Positions 63,436 through 64,000 of a DNA stretch of 64,000 bases are shown here, one piece after another. The notes under the pieces are model-generated. The model saw only the letters and a list, made by a program, of their open reading frames with translations. It was not told the DNA's origin and did not search any database. This DNA comes from Piper betle (Eukaryota; Streptophyta; Magnoliopsida; Piperales; Piperaceae). Positions within the stretch are counted from its first letter, which is position 1; each line of letters starts with the position of its first letter. The stretch covers positions 124,001 through 188,000 of the forward strand of contig JAURVB010013530.1 in the NCBI GenBank assembly GCA_033002965.1, given 5' to 3'. The position numbers and the translations under genes were made by a program.

Positions 63436-63900
63436 TAATATAATAATACTTTTTTTTTTTGGAGGTGGTATTGCATGTTCTTAATTTTCCAAATGTGCTC
63501 TGCGCATCAGGTCTTTATCAAGCTGTCAAAGTTCAAACATAAGGTGGGTACTCAAACATTCAACCCGGTCCTATATCACGTGGTTTCTAGTTGGGCTATC
63601 AAACTGGGCTTTGGGCTTTGACAGGCCCACAGGCCACAGGTCGAACCATGCTTTGTCCCTAGCGGTTTTCTGTCCGCTCTTTCAAAGTTAAAAAAAAAGG
63701 GAAAAAAAGAGCATTTTTCGACCGTTGACGAAAACGACCGTTTTCAGATTCAAACTCGCCCACGCCCGAACTGCTTCTCCTCCCATGGTTCAAAAATCCA
63801 TCACACTTCCTATCTCCCACACTTGAGATAGATCCCTGTCACCATCAAAATCCTCCTACAAATCATCAGCTGTGTCGAAGTTGGATCCGAAGCAGATTCG
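63436..63900. promoter_or_regulatory. Upstream region of the glutaredoxin-like gene
   Basis: Contains a W-box-like GTTGAC core near 63724, two GACCGTT words (about 63719 and 63736) and a CT-rich leader close to the ATG. No TATA box was assigned. Regulatory roles are inferred. Confidence 0.3.
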
Positions 63901-64000
63901 ATGGGCTGCGTCTCTTCCAAACTCGCCAAATCCGATCTCGAACGAGAAAGATCTGCTGCCGCTGCCGACCATTTCGATCCTCCCAACCACATTGTCTCCC
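63901..64000 (+). CDS. N-myristoylated glutaredoxin-like protein (partial, 5' end)
   Basis: Begins MGCVSSKLAKSDLERERS and continues to HFDPPNHIVS where the window ends. The MGCVSSK start is an N-myristoylation and palmitoylation signal, and the (P)NH(I/V)VSLTS region just after it is characteristic of the plant family with a C-terminal glutaredoxin domain (the At5g39865/At3g57070 group). The glutaredoxin domain itself lies beyond the window, so the assignment rests on the N-terminus only. The opposite-strand 60-codon frame is a shadow. Confidence 0.7.
   Translation, partial: MGCVSSKLAKSDLERERSAAAADHFDPPNHIVS

Overview
This is nuclear DNA from a flowering plant. It shows spliced genes with GT..AG introns, plant-only families (IQD, chlorophyllase, plant kinesin-5, an N-myristoylated glutaredoxin-like protein), long AT-rich intergenic stretches, and many LTR, TRIM and inverted-repeat elements. 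I cannot place it to family or species from sequence alone.

Layout. 1-720 is a repeat-derived GC-rich island. 1279-8754 (+) is a complete 23-exon kinesin-5 gene (1012 aa) with an E2F-like promoter site. 8.8-12.6 kb is intergenic with one short unidentified coding fragment and a dispersed repeat. 12598-13209 (-) is a possible two-exon secreted glycine-rich gene. 13.9-34.8 kb is a transposon block: a GC-island inverted-repeat element, a three-LTR TRIM array, an Athila-type gag/protease remnant, a 2971-bp solo LTR with a perfect 5-bp target-site duplication (TSD), a related LTR-like block, an intact-looking TRIM with a perfect 5-bp TSD, a reversed LTR fragment, a Copia gag fragment, and a 2.47-kb Mutator-like element with palindromic terminal inverted repeats (TIRs) and a perfect 10-bp TSD.

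35.9-47.1 kb is a gene cluster, all on the minus strand: an IQD calmodulin-binding protein, DPM3 (dolichol-phosphate-mannose synthase subunit 3), a chlorophyllase relic or frameshifted gene, and a DEAD-box helicase of the RH35/ABSTRAKT (DDX41) type. A partial duplicate of the helicase 3' end lies downstream of it. Several of these genes carry small lesions: two A6-run frameshifts in RH35, one extra base in chlorophyllase, and a missing GT donor in DPM3. These are either real decay or consensus errors. 47.5-54.8 kb is repeats and AT-rich DNA, including a 3 x ~189-bp tandem array.

54829-55581 (-) is an intronless Ser/Arg-rich plant protein of unknown role. 56.5-63.4 kb is again repeats: a GC island, a decayed coding fragment, a gypsy-type LTR with gag relic, and a ~2.5-kb inverted-repeat element. 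63901-64000 (+) is the start of a glutaredoxin-like gene cut by the window end. The genes are unrelated housekeeping or plant-specific loci and form no pathway. The most unusual signal is a recurrent module: a GACTCGAGTC-type junction motif always followed by a GC-rich island, seen at seven places in elements with different end structures.
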